Assembly: GCA_946623295.1 (NCBI GenBank)
Contig: CAMOQY010000017.1
Location: 1-14,683 of the forward strand
Direction: 5' to 3'
Length of the DNA stretch: 14,683 nucleotides
Origin: an uncultured Lachnospiraceae bacterium
GTDB taxonomy: Bacteria; Bacillota; Clostridia; Lachnospirales; Lachnospiraceae
A program made the translations under genes and the position numbers. Below the pieces are notes generated by a model. It made no database searches. It was not told the DNA's origin and worked only from the letters and a program-made list of their open reading frames with translations. Positions 5,894 through 12,821 of this stretch are shown in pieces; the stretch's first letter is position 1, and each line of letters starts with the position of its first letter.

Positions 5894-7639
5894 TCAGTTA
5901 CTGAGCACAAAACTGTCATAGCCGATGGATCGAAGGTATGTCCGGGTGCGCTCCATGGCCGACGGAATGGCCAACCGGATATTGTCATAGAGAGCGGCTG
6001 CGGACGGTTCGGTTCTGTCAGGATCCCTGTAGATATATTCCATGGACAGATCGAAGACATCCGTATCCGTCATCGGCATAGCTCCGTCCTCCATATCCGC
6101 GCGTATGGCAGCCAGAAGCTCCGAGGTCTGGACCGAGCCGAGCTGTTCCGGAGAATAGGAATTTTCAAGCCATACTCCCTCCAGCACAAATCCGTCCTGA
6201 TCCAGATGAAGCCTGCGTATCTCCGCCGCTCCGGTCTGCAGGGATTCCATGATCCCGCGCAGGGGTTCGGAGGTAACGACAAACCTGTAGCTGCGCTCGA
6301 CCGTCTCTCCGGACACCAGCTTATACTTGTACCAGACAATACAGTAATCATAATATGATGAAAGATAACTGTCGTAACCCGGCTGGGTCAGCTCGTCTTT
6401 TTCGGCAATAAGTTCCCTCTGCAGGTCCATCACCTGTTCCATCAGAGCGTTCTCGCCTCTCCTGATGAGATAGTTGCCGTTAAAAGTATCGCTGTTTACC
6501 GTAACAGTTACGCTGCTCACCTCATCCCTGGCAGGGATGTATCCAACCTGTCCTCCGATATCCGCGCGAAGCAGCACGCAGAAGATGATACAGCCCGCCA
6601 CGGTGGCAGCTGCTCCCGCCAGATGCTTTGTATCAAAGACTCTGAACGATTTCTTAAGGAGCATGGACGCGGCCAGAAAACCGATCAGTCCTCCGGCAGC
6701 CATACAGCAGATGATCGGGATAAGCCTGTAATACTGGGTCCCGAAAAAGAATCCGAAGAGTATGGTATAGAAGATCCTGCCGAGCGTAAGGGCGCTGTAA
6801 ACTGTAACTCCGCACAGAAAAACGGGGCGGAGTATCCTGACCGAGATTGCCTCTCCTGCGCTCTCGCTATTACGTCTGCGATAGATGAGCCAGCACAGGA
6901 GAATGAGCAGGATCGACAGCAGGCCGTAAACGGCGAGCGTCAGCCGGCCCTGCAGATATGTCGAGTTTCCTGCGCCTGACTCAAGCATCACGCTGTCGCC
7001 GACATATACCATGGGAGAGAGAAATTCCAGTCCGTCGAAGCTGTTGCCGGGTATTCCGAAAAGAAATCCCTCGGAATAGCTGCTGATCAGGGAGTCGGTA
7101 AAGACCGCGAGATAGTTGAAAACAAAGTACAGGACGACCATCATGACCGTAGAACCGGTGATCATGGCGCAGAAAGTTCCCATGGCCACACAGATGAGCA
7201 GCTCGCCGAAGATGACAGCGGCACTCTGAAGCATGGCCGCGGCAGGCACTCCGACAGGTATACTCAGGAATATCAGGATCACGCAGGCCACCGCATAAGG
7301 TATCAGGATCACTGTGATCGAAGACAGAATACCCGTCAGGAAAATGCAGTTTCTGCTCAGCGGCAGAGCGTGCATCATCAGGGTCCTGCGCGGCTGATGC
7401 AGGAACCTCCAGGTGATCGCGACGGCGATCAGTCCGTAGATATTAAGGAAGAACGGATTGCCGCCGCAAACGACCTGAAGCGCTGTAATTACGGAAGCTT
7501 TGCTGATCCCGTCCGCTCCTGCCCACACAGAGAGAGGCACGAGACACGCGAGTATCGACGTGATGACCCACAGAGGCCAGCAGCCCGTCAGATTCTTCTT
7601 ATATAAAGTTCTGTTAAACCAGGATATCTTTGATGCCAT
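5894..7639 (-). CDS. ABC transporter permease with large C-terminal extracytoplasmic domain
   Basis: Encodes 581 residues from the ATG at 7639. A GTG two codons upstream is possible, but the GGGAGG site is 8 nt before the ATG and only 2 nt before the GTG. The first 360 or so residues have about nine hydrophobic segments (roughly 20-40, 60-78, 100-128, 138-160, 163-180, 233-252, 273-298, 303-328, 340-358), as in ABC-2 type permeases. The last 220 or so residues are polar, lack membrane segments and begin after the final helix, so they probably lie outside the membrane. The gene overlaps the ATPase gene by 26 nt and would be its partner. The substrate is unknown. YtrA-regulated systems in Bacillota are linked to cell-envelope antibiotic stress, so export or target protection is plausible but inferred. 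Confidence 0.85.
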   Translation of the reverse strand: MASKISWFNRTLYKKNLTGCWPLWVITSILACLVPLSVWAGADGISKASVITALQVVCGGNPFFLNIYGLIAVAITWRFLHQPRRTLMMHALPLSRNCIFLTGILSSITVILIPYAVACVILIFLSIPVGVPAAAMLQSAAVIFGELLICVAMGTFCAMITGSTVMMVVLYFVFNYLAVFTDSLISSYSEGFLFGIPGNSFDGLEFLSPMVYVGDSVMLESGAGNSTYLQGRLTLAVYGLLSILLILLCWLIYRRRNSESAGEAISVRILRPVFLCGVTVYSALTLGRIFYTILFGFFFGTQYYRLIPIICCMAAGGLIGFLAASMLLKKSFRVFDTKHLAGAAATVAGCIIFCVLLRADIGGQVGYIPARDEVSSVTVTVNSDTFNGNYLIRRGENALMEQVMDLQRELIAEKDELTQPGYDSYLSSYYDYCIVWYKYKLVSGETVERSYRFVVTSEPLRGIMESLQTGAAEIRRLHLDQDGFVLEGVWLENSYSPEQLGSVQTSELLAAIRADMEDGAMPMTDTDVFDLSMEYIYRDPDRTEPSAAALYDNIRLAIPSAMERTRTYLRSIGYDSFVLSN

Positions 7640-8510
7640 AGTCACTACCTCCCATCTCGTAGATGAAGATCTCTTCCAGCGTAAGCGGCAGGGCTTCCAC
7701 CATCAGCGTCTTGTAAGGAGCAAGCCTTTCGACAGCCTCCTGAGCGCTCATTTTCATGATGAGCGTATATACGCGTCCGAGTCTGGAAACATGGAGCGCG
7801 GGAATGCTGCTGACGATCCCTTCTCCGTCCTCCTCAAAGACCACCTGAAGCTTTACCGTATTATCCTGCATTTCGGACAGTGAGTGTTCAAGAACGATCC
7901 TGCCCTTATTCATAATTCCGACGTGATCACACACATCCTCCAGCTCGCGGAGATTGTGCGAGGAAACCAGCACCGTGGTGCCGCGTTCCTCTACGTCGCT
8001 CATCATCAGGCTCCAGACCTGACGGCGCATGACAGGATCCAGGCCGTCCACCGGCTCGTCGAGGATCAGATAATCCGGCATGCAGGACAGCGCCAGCCAG
8101 AAAGCCGCCTGTTTCTGCATTCCCTTGGAAAAGCCCCTGATCGGCCTGCGCTCGTCCAGATCAAAGGCAGCCTTGAGCTTTTCGTATCTCTCGACCGAAA
8201 AACGAGGATAGATCCCCCTGTAAAACTCCATCATGTCGCGGATATTCGCCTGAGGATAAAAAAACCAGTCGTCCGGGATCGAAGCCACGCGCGACTTTAC
8301 GTGCAGGTTCTCCCATACGTCCTCTCCCGCTATCTTCACGCTTCCGTCATCCTGACGGTAAACGCCCAGCAGGTGCCGGATCAATGTAGTCTTTCCGGCG
8401 CCGTTCGGTCCGATCAGACCATATACGCTGCCGTCAGGCACAGTAAGATCTGCTCCGGCAAGCGCCCTGAAATTTCCGAAATCCTTTATAAGGTTAACGG
8501 TCTCTATCAT
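7614..8510 (-). CDS. ABC transporter ATP-binding protein
   Basis: Encodes 298 residues. It has a Walker A motif GPNGAGKTT at residues 34-42, a signature loop GFSKGMQKQ near 126-134, a Walker B LILDEP at 148-153, a D-loop (DGLD 155-158) and the switch histidine H185 in SSHNL. The usual Q-loop glutamine is not obvious: the segment after the first beta-rich region reads SIPDDWFFYPQ (77-87), a pattern I associate with YtrB-like ATPases. It should power the permease encoded next. Its ATG overlaps the repressor's stop (ATGA), with a GGAGGAT site inside the repressor gene. A C-terminal domain of about 90 residues follows the nucleotide-binding fold. Confidence 0.95.
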   Translation of the reverse strand: MIETVNLIKDFGNFRALAGADLTVPDGSVYGLIGPNGAGKTTLIRHLLGVYRQDDGSVKIAGEDVWENLHVKSRVASIPDDWFFYPQANIRDMMEFYRGIYPRFSVERYEKLKAAFDLDERRPIRGFSKGMQKQAAFWLALSCMPDYLILDEPVDGLDPVMRRQVWSLMMSDVEERGTTVLVSSHNLRELEDVCDHVGIMNKGRIVLEHSLSEMQDNTVKLQVVFEEDGEGIVSSIPALHVSRLGRVYTLIMKMSAQEAVERLAPYKTLMVEALPLTLEEIFIYEMGGSDYGIKDILV

Positions 8511-8896
8511 CTCGCATCCTCCTTCCAGACCTCTTCGATTACTTTCTGCACCTCGGAAGCATCCGTACCTATGTATTTCAGCTCCTCGGCGATGGATCGG
8601 ATACTGTCGAGCAGCTCCGTCCGTTTGATGTTTACCAGCAGATCTTCGGAGGCCCCGCTTTCCATATCGGCCACAAAGCTTCCCTTGCCCGCGAGCGAAT
8701 AGACATAGCCCTCCGCCTCGAGCTCGTTTACAGCTCTCTGGATCGTATTCGGGTTGATCGAGAGCTCTACAGCCAGCGACCGTACGGACTGCAGCTTTTC
8801 ACCGGGCTTGAGAACGCCGCTGATGATCAGCTTTTTGAAGCCGTCCTTTATCTGCTGATAAATAGGTTTTGAATCTCTGTAGTTTAGTGCTATCAC
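8507..8896 (-). CDS. GntR-family transcriptional regulator, YtrA type
   Basis: Encodes 129 residues from a GTG start at 8896. The frame opens at another GTG at 8920, but AAGGGGG lies 8 nt before the 8896 GTG, and starting there gives the family-typical N-terminus VIALNYRDSKPIYQQIKD. The GntR winged helix-turn-helix spans about residues 10-75, with the hallmark segments GVLKPGEKLQSVRSLAVEL, NPNTIQRAVNELEAEGYVYS and GKGSFV. Only about 55 mostly helical residues follow, too short for an FadR or HutC effector domain, so this is the YtrA subfamily that controls adjacent ABC transporter genes. It probably represses its own operon through the palindrome at 8921-8945. The gene overlaps the ATPase gene by four bases. 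Confidence 0.93.
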   Translation of the reverse strand: MIALNYRDSKPIYQQIKDGFKKLIISGVLKPGEKLQSVRSLAVELSINPNTIQRAVNELEAEGYVYSLAGKGSFVADMESGASEDLLVNIKRTELLDSIRSIAEELKYIGTDASEVQKVIEEVWKEDAR

Positions 8897-8920
8897 CTTT
8901 CGTTCCCCCTTTGTGATCAC

Positions 8921-8945
8921 ACTGTATTAACCGTACTAATACAGT
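8921..8945 (-). promoter_or_regulatory. Palindromic operator, probably for the GntR repressor
   Basis: ACTGTATTA (8921-8929) and TAATACAGT (8937-8945) are perfect inverted copies separated by 7 nt. The palindrome begins two bases downstream of the predicted -10 box and covers the likely transcription start, so a bound dimer would block initiation. Spaced palindromes with TGTA/TACA-type outer halves are typical for YtrA regulators. The symmetry is seen; binding by this repressor is inferred. Confidence 0.75.
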
Positions 8946-8946
8946 T

Positions 8947-8974
8947 ATAATATCATGTGTTTTTTACTTGTCAA
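8947..8974 (-). promoter_or_regulatory. Promoter of the GntR-ABC operon
   Basis: A perfect -35 box TTGACA (8974-8969) and a -10 box TATTAT (8952-8947, five of six) are 16 nt apart. Transcription would begin near 8940, giving a leader of roughly 45 nt before the GTG start at 8896. The operator palindrome lies immediately downstream. Confidence 0.7.
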
Positions 8975-9003
8975 CACTTTTCAGCTTATTTTTTCCGAAA
9001 TCC

Positions 9004-9033
9004 AAAAAAATACCGCGCCCGGATCGGGCGCGG
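9004..9033 (-). terminator. Intrinsic terminator of the symporter gene
   Basis: A 9-bp GC-rich stem, CCGCGCCCG (9013-9021) with CGGGCGCGG (9025-9033), has a 3-nt loop and is followed on the minus strand by TATTTTTTTGG. It lies 22 nt after the symporter stop codon and isolates the symporter gene from the GntR-ABC operon. Confidence 0.93.
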
Positions 9034-9055
9034 CTTATTGATCGTTGAAGCTATT

Positions 9056-10495
9056 TTAATCCTTCTGCTCTTTTTTCTTTGCAAAAAACTCCTTTGTGAG
9101 TTTTATGACCACAGGAGAAAGCAGCAGCAGGGCCACAAGGTTGGGCAGAGCCATGAAACCGTTGAGGATCGAGGCGATATTCCATACATCGTCGAGGCTC
9201 ATGACTGCGCCGATGATAATAACGAATACAAAGATCACGCGATAGACCTTCGCGCCTTTCTCACCGGCAAAGAATTCAAAGCACCTCGCGCCGTAGAGCG
9301 ACCAGCTTATTATGGTAGAGAGCGCAAAGAGCGAGAGACAGACTGCTATGATAAGAACAGAGATCTTATCCCCGAATACTCCGCCGAGGGATGCTGCAAC
9401 AAGCGTTCCGTCCGCGCCCGAGCCCCAGCTGATATTGATGATACCGGCGTTCTGTCCGCAGAGGACCACAAGGCTCGTAAGCGTGCAGATAACTATGGTA
9501 TCTACAAATACTTCAAAGATTCCGTATACGCCCTGTCTGACGGGGTCCGGCTCGGAGGTGGATGCGTGCGCTATCGGAGCGGAGCCAAGACCGGCCTCAT
9601 TTGAGAAGCAGCCGCGGCTGACGCCTTTCTGCATGGCGGTCATAATGGTGATGCCGGCCGCGCCGCCTATGGCAGCCTGAGGATTAAAGGCTCCCTTAAA
9701 GATCATGGCAAAGACGGAACCGATGTGAGTGAAATTGAAGCCGATAAATACAAGCGCTGAAATAATATAGATGACGGACATTACCGGGACAAGCTTCTCC
9801 GTTACATTTCCTACGGCCTTCAGTCCTCCCAGGATGACCAGCGCCACGAGCAGCGCCACGAGGATGCCGACTATAAGAGCCGCGACGGTGAAAGTAGAAC
9901 CAAAGGCAGTTATCGTTGCGCCGCCCGTATTGCCGCCGAAGGCATCTATCGCGTTAGTGATCGACGAGGCGATGGAGTTGACCTGAGTCGCGTTGCCGAT
10001 ACCGAACGAAGCAAGTCCTCCGAGAAGGGCGAAAAGGACGGCCATCCATTTCCACTTTGATCCGAGGCCGTTTCTGATATAGTACATGGGGCCTCCGACT
10101 CTCTCTCCGCGCGCATTGCGCTCGCGGTATCTGACTGCCAGCACGACCTCGGCGTACTTGGTGACCATACCCAGCAGGGCGGACACCCACATCCAGAATA
10201 CGGCTCCGGGGCCGCCTATGGCGATGGCGCCGGTAACTCCCGCGATATTGCCGGTACCGACGGTCGCTGCCAGAGCGGTCGTCACGGACTGCCAGGGAGT
10301 AAGCTCACCTTTTTCGGCCTTCTTTGACGAAAACACCTTGCCGATAGTGTTTTTCATGACAAAGCCGAATCTGCGGAACTGCAGGAAACCCGTCCTGAAG
10401 CTGAAATACAGGCCGACGCCAAAGAGCAGCACCAGAAGCACCGGGCCCCAGGCTATCTCGCCGTCGATGAAAGAAATGATCTCACTGAATGTCAT
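9056..10495 (-). CDS. Sodium:alanine/glycine symporter, AgcS family
   Basis: Encodes 479 residues, normal for the AgcS (alanine or glycine:cation symporter) family of inner-membrane amino acid importers. Family features are LTPWQSVTTALAATVGTGNIAG (residues 66-86), IGGPGAVFWMWVSALLGM (93-110) and GGPMYYIRNGLG (134-145), followed by many hydrophobic helices (about eleven in all) and a short lysine-rich cytoplasmic tail. The frame is open 15 codons upstream, but the ATG at 10495 has an AAGGAGGAG site 10 or so bases before it and gives MTFSEIISFIDG, a typical family start. It has its own promoter and terminator, so it is transcribed alone. Alanine versus glycine preference cannot be told from the sequence. 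I see no glycine riboswitch in the short leader. Confidence 0.95.
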   Translation of the reverse strand: MTFSEIISFIDGEIAWGPVLLVLLFGVGLYFSFRTGFLQFRRFGFVMKNTIGKVFSSKKAEKGELTPWQSVTTALAATVGTGNIAGVTGAIAIGGPGAVFWMWVSALLGMVTKYAEVVLAVRYRERNARGERVGGPMYYIRNGLGSKWKWMAVLFALLGGLASFGIGNATQVNSIASSITNAIDAFGGNTGGATITAFGSTFTVAALIVGILVALLVALVILGGLKAVGNVTEKLVPVMSVIYIISALVFIGFNFTHIGSVFAMIFKGAFNPQAAIGGAAGITIMTAMQKGVSRGCFSNEAGLGSAPIAHASTSEPDPVRQGVYGIFEVFVDTIVICTLTSLVVLCGQNAGIINISWGSGADGTLVAASLGGVFGDKISVLIIAVCLSLFALSTIISWSLYGARCFEFFAGEKGAKVYRVIFVFVIIIGAVMSLDDVWNIASILNGFMALPNLVALLLLSPVVIKLTKEFFAKKKEQKD

Positions 10496-10514
10496 TGATA
10501 CTCTCCTCCTTTTC

Positions 10515-10544
10515 TCAATTGCCAAAGCAAAAGATAACAATTGA
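10515..10544 (-). other. Inverted repeat just upstream of the symporter ribosome binding site
   Basis: TCAATTG (10515-10521) and CAATTGA (10538-10544) form a possible 7-bp stem with a 16-nt loop in the leader. The stem lies just ahead of the AGGAGG site (10505-10510). It is AU-rich and weak as RNA; it could instead be a DNA operator. Function is unknown. Confidence 0.35.
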
Positions 10545-10581
10545 AAAATCCTTCACCGTTCCAATGAAAAATTTTCCACGG

Positions 10582-10610
10582 ATTATATCACGCACCTTAT
10601 TTTCTTTCAA
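10582..10610 (-). promoter_or_regulatory. Promoter of the symporter gene
   Basis: A -35 box TTGAAA (10610-10605, five of six) and a perfect -10 box TATAAT (10587-10582) are 17 nt apart. Transcription should begin near 10575, giving an 80-nt leader. The surrounding 10496-10691 gap has no other gene that I can see. Confidence 0.78.
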
Positions 10611-10691
10611 CAAAAATGGAGAAATATTTATAATATTAATAGAAAACCTATGATTTTTAAATAAACGAAAGCTGCGTTCCGAAAGCCGCGC

Positions 10692-11795
10692 TCAGGCGTC
10701 GTCCTCTGAACGGCCGGCTTTTCTGCGGTCGTTTCCGAGCTCGGAGTAATACTTTGCCTTTTCCTTGTACATCCTGGAATCCGATGTGGATATGGTCTCG
10801 CTGAGACTCTCTCCGTGCATCGACATCGCATGTCCGAAGGAACAGGAATACTTGGTCGAAGCAAGCTCACTGCGCATTTTTTCTATTGCGGTAACGATCT
10901 CTCTTTCTCCCGGTCCGGAGTAAAGGATCACAAACTCATCCCCGCCGATACGGTAGATGGAAGCGTTCGGGCCGGCGTGCTTTCTGAGTATTTCCGCGAT
11001 CGTCCTGAGCGCGGAATCGCCCGCCTTGTGTCCCTCTGTATCATTCAGGGTCTTCAGGCCGTTCATATCTATGGAAATAACTCCGGTTATATTCTTTTTG
11101 GCCTCGTTATCATAGCTGTACCGGTTGAGAAGCGAGGTCAGCGGATCAGTTTCAGCCATATGGATATAGACGAGTATAAAGTAAAGCAGGATCGCGGCGC
11201 TGAGAAGGGCGCAGTAGTCTCTCGCCTCGCCCAAAAACATGAGACAGACCACGCCGGCCAGCGGTACAATGGTAACATACATTGACGCGAGCAGGCTTAC
11301 CCTCCTGACGCGCTTGAAAAAGTGCAGATTTTCGATTAGAAATACCAGACTGTAGAATATGAAAATAAAGTACGGAAGCGAGCTGAGAGGACCGCCTTGA
11401 TATTTATTATCTACGCTGTACCAGCAGACGAGATGCGTCCACTGGGAAGTCAGATACAGCGGAATGCTGATCGCCTCGGGGATAAGCAGCAGGGTGGTTA
11501 TTTTGCGCGACATACTGTCGTCTGTCGTGATCTTGGTCATCACGATCAGGATCAAGGGGTAGAGAGAATAAACGACTGCAGTGAGCAGCGGCCTGAGCAG
11601 GGTGAACGTTTCAAACGTCTGGGTCCAGGCCTCCAGATGGTAAGCGATCGACTCGGCGAAAAGCAGCGCAACCACCGTTCTGGTGATCGACTTTATTCTG
11701 TCCGGTATGTGTATGCCTATTCCGAGCATGATGAGAAGACCTATCAGCTCGAAAACCATCTCGAAGTTGTCGATCAAATACTCAAGGAAGACCAT
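10692..11795 (-). CDS. Membrane-bound diguanylate cyclase (GGDEF domain)
   Basis: Encodes 367 residues. The first 213 or so are strongly hydrophobic, with about six or seven membrane segments (around 14-30, 40-52, 70-88, 98-116, 138-155, 168-188, 195-212), and probably form a membrane sensor that I cannot assign to a named family. A GGDEF domain follows (about 215-352): DPLTSLLNR at 217-225, the metal-binding D243 in SIDMNGLKTLND, the active-site GGDEF at 284-288, and SRMYKEKAKYY near the end. All catalytic hallmarks are intact, so it should make cyclic di-GMP from two GTP. The inhibitory RxxD site is absent: residues 275-278 read GPNA. The start at 11795 has only a weak ribosome binding site; an internal ATG at codon 13 is less likely because it would cut into the first helix. 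It appears to be a single-gene unit. Confidence 0.93.
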   Translation of the reverse strand: MVFLEYLIDNFEMVFELIGLLIMLGIGIHIPDRIKSITRTVVALLFAESIAYHLEAWTQTFETFTLLRPLLTAVVYSLYPLILIVMTKITTDDSMSRKITTLLLIPEAISIPLYLTSQWTHLVCWYSVDNKYQGGPLSSLPYFIFIFYSLVFLIENLHFFKRVRRVSLLASMYVTIVPLAGVVCLMFLGEARDYCALLSAAILLYFILVYIHMAETDPLTSLLNRYSYDNEAKKNITGVISIDMNGLKTLNDTEGHKAGDSALRTIAEILRKHAGPNASIYRIGGDEFVILYSGPGEREIVTAIEKMRSELASTKYSCSFGHAMSMHGESLSETISTSDSRMYKEKAKYYSELGNDRRKAGRSEDDA

Positions 11796-11901
11796 GTTGC
11801 GTACCTGAAACTCTCGACGAGTATAAAATATAGAAACAAAAACCTACAATAGAATATACCTCTTTTTTTTTAATAAAACAATATGTAAAAAGAAAAAATC
11901 C

Positions 11902-12807
11902 TTAATTCTTACGCATCTCCCATCTCCCGGCCGCTCCGCAGGGAAGTATAAGGCCGCTCTCACCGACAGGAAGTCCTACCTCGCCGGAGTCGACTTTACC
12001 GCCAAAGCGCGCTCCCGCGGTAAGCGAGAGCATGTATGAGAGCACCCCGGGCTGCAGTCCCGTGGTGTACGAATTTATCAGGAAAAACAGCGGATCGCCT
12101 GAGAGAAGCTGCGAGCATTTGTCTACGAGATCAAAAACAGCGTCCTCGATCTTCCATATCTCGCCCTTCGGTCCGCGCCCGTATGAGGGCGGATCCATGA
12201 TGATGCCGTCATAACGGCTTCCCCTGCGCAGCTCCCTCTCCACAAATTTCATGCAGTCATCCACAAGCCAGCGTACAGGAGCCTCTGACAGGCCGCTCTT
12301 TACGGCGTTTTCTCTGGCCCAGCCTACCATCCCGCGGCTCGCATCCACATGCGTCACCGCAGCGCCCGCAGCCGCGGCAGCCAGGGTCGCCCCTCCAGTA
12401 TAGGCAAAGAGATTAAGCACGCGCGGAGGATCGGATCTTTTCGTATCGGCGGCCGCCTTCGCTATGATACGTGAAAACCACTCCCAGTTTGCTGCCTGCT
12501 CGGGAAAAAGCCCGGTATGCTTGAAGCTGAAGGGTTTGAGTGCAAAAGTCAGCCTCCTGCCCGCGCCGGCAAGATCATAGTGTATATCCCACTGCTCAGG
12601 CAGATCGAAAAACTCCCACGCGCCGCCGCCCTTGCTGCTGCGGTGATATCTGGCGTTGGGTCTGCGCCAGGAGGCGGTATTCTTTTCTCCGCCCCATATC
12701 ACCTGCGGATCAGGCCTTACGAGGATATAGTCTCCCCACCGCTCGAGCTTTTCCCCCGAAGCGGTATCCAGCACTCTGTATTCCTTCCAGCTGTCAGCAA
12801 GCCACAT
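11902..12807 (-). CDS. RlmI-like class I SAM-dependent methyltransferase
   Basis: Encodes 301 residues. The Rossmann fold begins with motif I NLFAYTGGATLAAAAAG (132-148), followed by the acidic D155 that should hold the SAM ribose. The catalytic-region motif DPPSYGRG is at 203-210, and LINSYTTGL sits later in the fold. These match the RlmI / COG1092 group, whose studied members methylate cytosine in 23S rRNA. It lacks room for the N-terminal PUA domain of E. coli RlmI (about 396 residues); instead it has about 125 residues with the segment FKHTGLFPEQAANW just before motif I. The RNA target is therefore unproven. A GAGG site lies 8 nt before the ATG, and the gene begins 14 nt after the sulfatase-like gene, so the two are probably co-transcribed. 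Confidence 0.85.
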   Translation of the reverse strand: MWLADSWKEYRVLDTASGEKLERWGDYILVRPDPQVIWGGEKNTASWRRPNARYHRSSKGGGAWEFFDLPEQWDIHYDLAGAGRRLTFALKPFSFKHTGLFPEQAANWEWFSRIIAKAAADTKRSDPPRVLNLFAYTGGATLAAAAAGAAVTHVDASRGMVGWARENAVKSGLSEAPVRWLVDDCMKFVERELRRGSRYDGIIMDPPSYGRGPKGEIWKIEDAVFDLVDKCSQLLSGDPLFFLINSYTTGLQPGVLSYMLSLTAGARFGGKVDSGEVGLPVGESGLILPCGAAGRWEMRKN

Positions 12808-12821
12808 AAGCTATCCTCTTT

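Noticed and set aside
7884..8702. Open frame of 272 codons on the plus strand opposite the ATPase and GntR genes
   Set aside because: Both minus-strand genes have clear motifs and overlapping stop/start codons; the antisense frame has none and no ribosome binding site that I can see.
8957..9604. Open frame of 215 codons on the plus strand across the terminator and the symporter end
   Set aside because: It runs through a perfect minus-strand terminator and a well-defined AgcS gene, and its composition looks like antisense translation.
10666..10690. CGAAAGC(T/C)GCG direct repeat after the diguanylate cyclase stop as a terminator
   Set aside because: The two 11-bp copies are in the same orientation, so they do not form a hairpin, and no U-tract follows directly.
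11796..11901. Promoter for the diguanylate cyclase gene (TTGTAG-18-TATACT) in the AT-rich gap
   Set aside because: The -35 matches only three of six bases and the tract is so AT-rich that chance matches are expected. No terminator or RNA gene was seen in this gap either.
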